This document shows positions 59,574-64,000 of a stretch of 64,000 nt of DNA, piece after piece (positions within the stretch are counted from its first letter, which is position 1; the number at the start of each line of letters is the position of its first letter). A program made the translations under genes and the position numbers. Source of the stretch: Acidobacteriota bacterium (GTDB lineage: Bacteria; Acidobacteriota; Thermoanaerobaculia; UBA5066); the NCBI GenBank assembly GCA_029781975.1, contig JAKOVQ010000033.1, forward strand, positions 240,157 to 304,156, read 5' to 3'. The notes under the pieces are model-generated. The model had not been told where the DNA came from, did not search any database, and was given only the letters and a program-made list of their open reading frames with translations.

Positions 59574-60466
59574 TTCTCCGGGCCACGCGTCGTCTCCGTT
59601 TCGCGGCGGTCCTCGGTGCCGTCGTCCTCCTGGCGGGAAGCTCGGCCCTCCCGGCCGACGCGGCGACCCCGACCAGGAAGGGGAAGGGGAAGGGGAAGCG
59701 GAGACCTTCGCACCCGACCTTCACCGCCCCGCCGGCCGTCCCGAGGCCGCCCGACCCGTTCCGGGTGACCCTCGCCACCGCGGACGGCGTCGAGCTCGTC
59801 GGGTCGTTCCGTCCCGTCCCGGGCCAGCCCGACGCCCCCGCCGTCCTCCTCCTCCACGCCTTCTCGCGCGACCGCCGCGAGCTCGACGAGCGGGCGGGGG
59901 ACCTGACCGCCCGCGGCCTGGCGACGCTCGCCCTCGACCTCCGCGGGCACGGGGAGTCGACCCGCCGGCGGGACGGGCGCAAGGTCTCGCTCGTCCCGTC
60001 CCTGCAGAGCGACCCCAACGCCTTCCCGCGCGACGTGGAGGCCGCCTGTGCGTGGCTGAGGCAGCGCTCGCCCCGCGTCGGCGTCCTCGGGCTCTCCCTC
60101 TCGGCAGACCTCGCCATCCTCGCCACCGCCTCCGGGTGGGCCGACGCGGCCGTCGCCGTCTCGGCGAACGCCGCCCAGCTCCCGGCCCTCGCCGGCTCGC
60201 GCCCCACGGTCCCGCGAGGCACCCTCGTCCTCGCCTCGGAGAGCGACCCGGGCCGGGCGGAGTCCGCGCGGGCCCTCGACCGGGCGGGGCTTCCGCCGAA
60301 GAGCCTCTCCCTCTACCCCGGCGCCGCCCACGCGCTCGACCTCCTCATCCAGAGGCCGGAGGCGTGGAAGGCCGCCGTTGGCTGGCTCGGGGAGCTCCTC
60401 GGGGCAGTTCCGCCCCCCGCCCCCGTCGCCCCGGTCCCCTCGCCCACGCCCGGAGGACCTCCATGA
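59570..60466 (+). CDS. alpha/beta hydrolase, secreted
   Basis: PAVLLLHAFSRDRREL, LDLRGHGES, LGLSLSADLAI, PGAAHALDLL; GTGA overlap. Confidence 0.75.
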   Translation: MILRATRRLRFAAVLGAVVLLAGSSALPADAATPTRKGKGKGKRRPSHPTFTAPPAVPRPPDPFRVTLATADGVELVGSFRPVPGQPDAPAVLLLHAFSRDRRELDERAGDLTARGLATLALDLRGHGESTRRRDGRKVSLVPSLQSDPNAFPRDVEAACAWLRQRSPRVGVLGLSLSADLAILATASGWADAAVAVSANAAQLPALAGSRPTVPRGTLVLASESDPGRAESARALDRAGLPPKSLSLYPGAAHALDLLIQRPEAWKAAVGWLGELLGAVPPPAPVAPVPSPTPGGPP

Positions 60467-61146
60467 CCGTCTGCGTCTTCGACATCGAGACCGTCGGCCT
60501 TCCCTGGCTCGACCTCGATCCCCTCCTGAGGGAAGGGATCACCCGCGGGGCGAAGAGCGGCGACGAGTACCGTTCGAAGAAGGAGTGGCGGACCCTCTCC
60601 CCTTACGCCGCGAAGGCCGTCGTCGTGGCCGTCCAGAACCCCGAGACCCGCCAGGGGAAGGTCTGGTACGAGAGCTCCGTCCCCGTCGAGGGCCGCTCCG
60701 GGGACGGCCTCTTCGAGCTGGTGGGCTGCCCCGAGGCGCAGATGCTCGGCGAGTTCTGGGCTGCCGTTGCACGCTTCGACCGACTCGTCTCGTTCAACGG
60801 CAGGTCCTTCGACGGTCCCTTCCTCTCCGTCCGCAGCGCCCTCCACGGCGTCCCCCCCAGCCGGAACCTCTCCGGCTACCGCTACTCCGTGTCCGACCAC
60901 GTGGACCTCATGGAGGTCCTCACCTTCCAGGGCGCCGCCGGCGTCCGGCCCACCCTCCACGCGGCGTGCGTCGCGTTCGGGATCCCGTCGCCGAAGAGCG
61001 CGGAGATGCACGGCTACGCCGTCCCGCAGGCCTACAGGGACGGGCGGCTCGCGGAGATCGCGGAGTACTGCCGGCGCGACGTCGAGGCGACCGCCGAGCT
61101 CTTCCGCCGGCTGGAGCCGACCCTCCTCCCCCTCTGCCGGCGCTGA
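60463..61146 (+). CDS. DEDD-type 3'-5' exonuclease domain protein (PolB-exonuclease-like)
   Basis: VCVFDIETVGLP, LVSFNGRSFDGPFL, HAACVAFGIPSPK, EYCRRDVEATAELF. Confidence 0.8.
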   Translation: MTVCVFDIETVGLPWLDLDPLLREGITRGAKSGDEYRSKKEWRTLSPYAAKAVVVAVQNPETRQGKVWYESSVPVEGRSGDGLFELVGCPEAQMLGEFWAAVARFDRLVSFNGRSFDGPFLSVRSALHGVPPSRNLSGYRYSVSDHVDLMEVLTFQGAAGVRPTLHAACVAFGIPSPKSAEMHGYAVPQAYRDGRLAEIAEYCRRDVEATAELFRRLEPTLLPLCRR

Positions 61147-61236
61147 CCTCCGGACCCGGGGTCGTATACTCGACGTGCTATCCCGTGCGGGTCCCCGGCG
61201 CCCGTGCTCGGTCTCGGCAACGGAGGAGGTCCCCCG

Positions 61237-61644
61237 ATGAAGCGAACCGTCATCGCCCTGGTCGACGACCTGTTCTGGAGGACGAAGATCGACCACGCGG
61301 TTCAGTCGGCCGGGGCCACCACCACGTTCATCTCCGACCCTGCCGCCCTCGTCTCGGTCGACCCGGAGAGGACCCCGCTCATTCTCGTCGACCTGTCGCT
61401 CAGGCAGCCCCCCTTCGAAGGGATCGCCGCGCTCAAGAAGCTGGAGAAGGCCGGGAAGATCCCCGTCGTCGGGTACTACGAGCACGTGAGGAAGGACCTC
61501 CGGGACAAGGCCGTCGCGGCGGGGTGCGACGTCGTCCTGTCGCGCTCGAGCTTCTCGGAGCGCTTCGCCGACATCCTGATGAAGTACGCCCTGCCGGGCG
61601 GGGTCAAGACGGAGTCGGACGAGACGGAGCTGCCGGAGGAGTAG
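61237..61644 (+). CDS. receiver-like (pseudo-receiver) domain protein
   Basis: VIALVDDLFWRTKI, TPLILVDLSLRQPP, VVGYYEHVRKDLRDKAVAAGCDVVLSRSSF; REC fold with conserved beta5 Lys replaced. Confidence 0.6.
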   Translation: MKRTVIALVDDLFWRTKIDHAVQSAGATTTFISDPAALVSVDPERTPLILVDLSLRQPPFEGIAALKKLEKAGKIPVVGYYEHVRKDLRDKAVAAGCDVVLSRSSFSERFADILMKYALPGGVKTESDETELPEE

Positions 61645-62168
61645 GCGACCGCCCGAGCCCGCCTTCGGAAGCCGCGGCATCCGGTCGGCAGGGTCCGGTC
61701 GCGTCTCACGACGGGCGCGTGAGACGGCGAGAGACGCCCCGATCTCACTCTACCTGAGACGAGCCTCGCGCGAAGAGGCGCCTTCCAGCCGGTCCTGATC
61801 CCCAAGCACCTCGTTGCGAAGGGGATGGAGTGCCGCTCCCTCTCATGGCAGGCGGCTTGCTCGGCCGCTGCCTGCGATGACGAGAAGCGGTGCCAGAGGT
61901 CGAGGACCGACTCCGCCGGCCCCCGCCGCCCCACCCGGCGGACGGCGCGCCCGGAACGGCGGCTCCGTACGGTCCGTCAGCTCCCCGGCTGCAGGCGACG
62001 TCCGGCACGAGAAGGAGAAAGCGGCAGAGCGGGAACGCTCACGAATCGATGGGGTCGGCGGGGCCGCAGCCGCCGCATCCCGCCCCTGACGCCGACCACG
62101 TTCCGGAGGCCGCGTGGATCGGCGACCGAATGCGTGCCTCACACGACCACTCGCAAGGAGGAAGGGAC

Positions 62169-62537
62169 ATGGCTCTGGAGAATCACCTGGCTGACATCAA
62201 GGCGGTCAAAGGCTACCAGGCCTGCGGCATCATGCACTACACGGGCGAGCTGCTCGCGTCCGACTCCGCGGTCGCGAACATCGACCTCGGGCTCGTCGGC
62301 GCCACGTTCAACGACGTCTTCAGGACCGCTCACGAGGTCTGCGAGAAGATCGGCCTCGAGGCCGCGCGCGAGATGGTCCTCATCACGCCGCGAGGGCTCA
62401 TCGTCATGCTCTGCAGCGGGACGAAGTCGAAGGCCCACTTCCACATGATCTCGATCCTGTCGGGGGACGGGAACCAGGCGCTCGCCAAGCTGCAGATGGA
62501 GAAGGCGGTGCCAGCGATCGTCGGGGAACTGGCGTGA
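62169..62537 (+). CDS. roadblock/LC7 domain protein
   Basis: YQACGIMHYTGELLASDS ... REMVLITPRGLIVMLCSG, 122 aa; typical Roadblock length and pattern. Confidence 0.68.
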   Translation: MALENHLADIKAVKGYQACGIMHYTGELLASDSAVANIDLGLVGATFNDVFRTAHEVCEKIGLEAAREMVLITPRGLIVMLCSGTKSKAHFHMISILSGDGNQALAKLQMEKAVPAIVGELA

Positions 62538-62538
62538 G

Positions 62539-63486
62539 GTGATCACCGAGACCGGATCGTCGAGCCGGCTCGACGGAATCGGCGCGAGCGAGGGCCAGAG
62601 GCAGCTGCTTCTGGCCCTCCTCGAGGCCGTGGAGTCCCCCACCGGGGGCGAGGTCATCGTCCGCGGGGGACGGGAGTCGGGGCGGATCCGGGTCAGCTCC
62701 GGCCGCATCGCCTGGGCGAACGTGTCGACGGTGCCGGAGACGTTCGGAGCGCGCCTGGCGCGCCGGGGGCTGATGGCGCCGAGCGACGTCGCCGAGGTCG
62801 TCGAGGAGTGCCGAAAGACCGGAGCGAACTTCGCGGAGCTCGCCGTCAGGTGGGGCCTCGTCTCCGCCGAGACGATGCGGGCCGAGTTCCTCGACCAGAC
62901 CGCGACGTCGCTGGCACACGCCTTCCGGCTCCCCGGCCTCCAGTGCATCTTCGCGCCGATCCAGCGGAGCTACGGGGGGACGCTCCTGCTTCCCCTGGAG
63001 GAGCTCCTCGACGAGATGGCCGCCCGAGGGATCGCGCCGCCGCCGCTCCTCTCGGAACGTCGGCCGGGAGAGGGGCTCCCCGACCTGCTGGACCGGATCG
63101 CGACGCCGGGCTCCGGGGCGCGGCGCGCCCCGGGGGGTGGGTCGCTCGACCTGGACGCCCTTCGCTCGCTGAAAGGGCTTCTCGCGGCGTCTGTCACGAG
63201 CCGGCAGGGAGGGGTCAGCTTCCTCGGCGGGGTGGGCGGGCTCGCGGCCCAGGACGCCACGCCCCCCCTCGAACGGGTCTTCGCCGCCGCGAACCAGGCG
63301 TCGGCGCAGGCCGGCCTGGGCAGCGTGCTGGGCCTCTGGATCTCCTCACCGGGCGGGACCGCGGTCGTTCAGGAGTTCTCCGGCGGGGAGGGGCTGGTTC
63401 GCTGCATCTTCGGCCCCGGGACGAACGCGCCCCTCGTTCGGATCCGGATGGAGTCGATCCTCTCGGCGCTGGACGGCCCGGGCTGA
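62539..63486 (+). CDS. DUF4388-like protein, possible C-terminal roadblock-like segment
   Basis: GGEVIVRGGRESGRIRVSSGRIAWANVS; near-overlap with LC7 gene; GTG start 62539. Confidence 0.5.
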   Translation: MITETGSSSRLDGIGASEGQRQLLLALLEAVESPTGGEVIVRGGRESGRIRVSSGRIAWANVSTVPETFGARLARRGLMAPSDVAEVVEECRKTGANFAELAVRWGLVSAETMRAEFLDQTATSLAHAFRLPGLQCIFAPIQRSYGGTLLLPLEELLDEMAARGIAPPPLLSERRPGEGLPDLLDRIATPGSGARRAPGGGSLDLDALRSLKGLLAASVTSRQGGVSFLGGVGGLAAQDATPPLERVFAAANQASAQAGLGSVLGLWISSPGGTAVVQEFSGGEGLVRCIFGPGTNAPLVRIRMESILSALDGPG

Positions 63487-63846
63487 GCCGGGACGGGCGC
63501 GCTGGAGCGGACGCGTGCGTCGGAAAGGGATGTCAGGGCCCTCCGGACTCTGGTCCCCATCCGCTCGCCGGGAGCGGCCGGCGACGCCTCCCCGCCCCCT
63601 GCTTCACGGGCGGCGGGACCGGGGCCGCCCGGGAGATCCGAGGCTCCCCTGGTGAGGCCCTCCCCGCCACCAGCCGGTCCCATCCGCGGCGAGCTGCGGC
63701 TCGATGTCGTCGGAGGCCAGGCGTCGATCCGCTTCGTCGAGGAGGAGAGGTCGATCCTCGTCGAGACGGTCTTCGTGCCCGCCGGCGGCCGCCAGGCGGA
63801 GTAGCGTCCGCTCTCGTGGTGTATGAACCAGCCTCGGCCGCAGCCG

Positions 63847-63899
63847 GCCCTGTGGGACCAGAGGGGAACGCGAAGCGTTCTCCGCGGGTTCCACAGGGC
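63847..63899. repeat. long near-perfect hairpin with GCGAAGC apex
   Basis: 13-bp outer stem GCCCTGTGGGACC/GGTTCCACAGGGC (one G-U) and 9-bp inner stem GGGGAACGC/GCGTTCTCC (one G-U) closing GAA. Confidence 0.6.
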
Positions 63900-64000
63900 A
63901 CCCCTCGGCGCGGGTTCGCGGTGTCCCTTTACGAGCGAAGGGCCACGACCCCGGTTCTTGGTAGGTTTGGAGTGCCGACTTCAAACGCCAAGGAGACCGA

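Overview
High-GC bacterial chromosome segment, about 64 kb. Codon use and gene content suggest Acidobacteriota/Thermoanaerobaculia or a similar lineage; this is inference only. It is mostly ordinary chromosome: tightly packed genes, many ATGA/GTGA/TGATG stop-start overlaps, and no tRNA, rRNA, CRISPR or intact transposase that I can recognise. Three regions stand out. (1) About 15.9-25.4 kb: an overlapping operon with a TonB-dependent receptor, NMT1/SsuA-like binding protein, ABC ATPase, ABC permease, a one-module A-T-TE NRPS-like synthetase with no condensation domain and apparently no substrate-amine-binding Asp, and an ABC exporter. It has the layout of a make/export/re-import small-molecule system. 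(2) About 25.4-39.6 kb: a glycogen/maltodextrin island with GH57, glgC, a GH13 lipoprotein, malK/E/F/G, an outer-membrane barrel flanked by two stand-alone glucodextranase-DOMON-like proteins, and a MalF carrying an unusual N-terminal extension of about 350 aa. (3) Smaller items: arsS plus its peroxidase-like partner without arsM, a VOC protein with a histone-H1-like tail, a His-motif membrane protein family, a pseudo-receiver/roadblock/DUF4388-like group, two genes that seem to need ACG or CTG start codons, several predicted leaderless promoters, and strong hairpins. All product calls come from reading translations and motifs; no database search was run.
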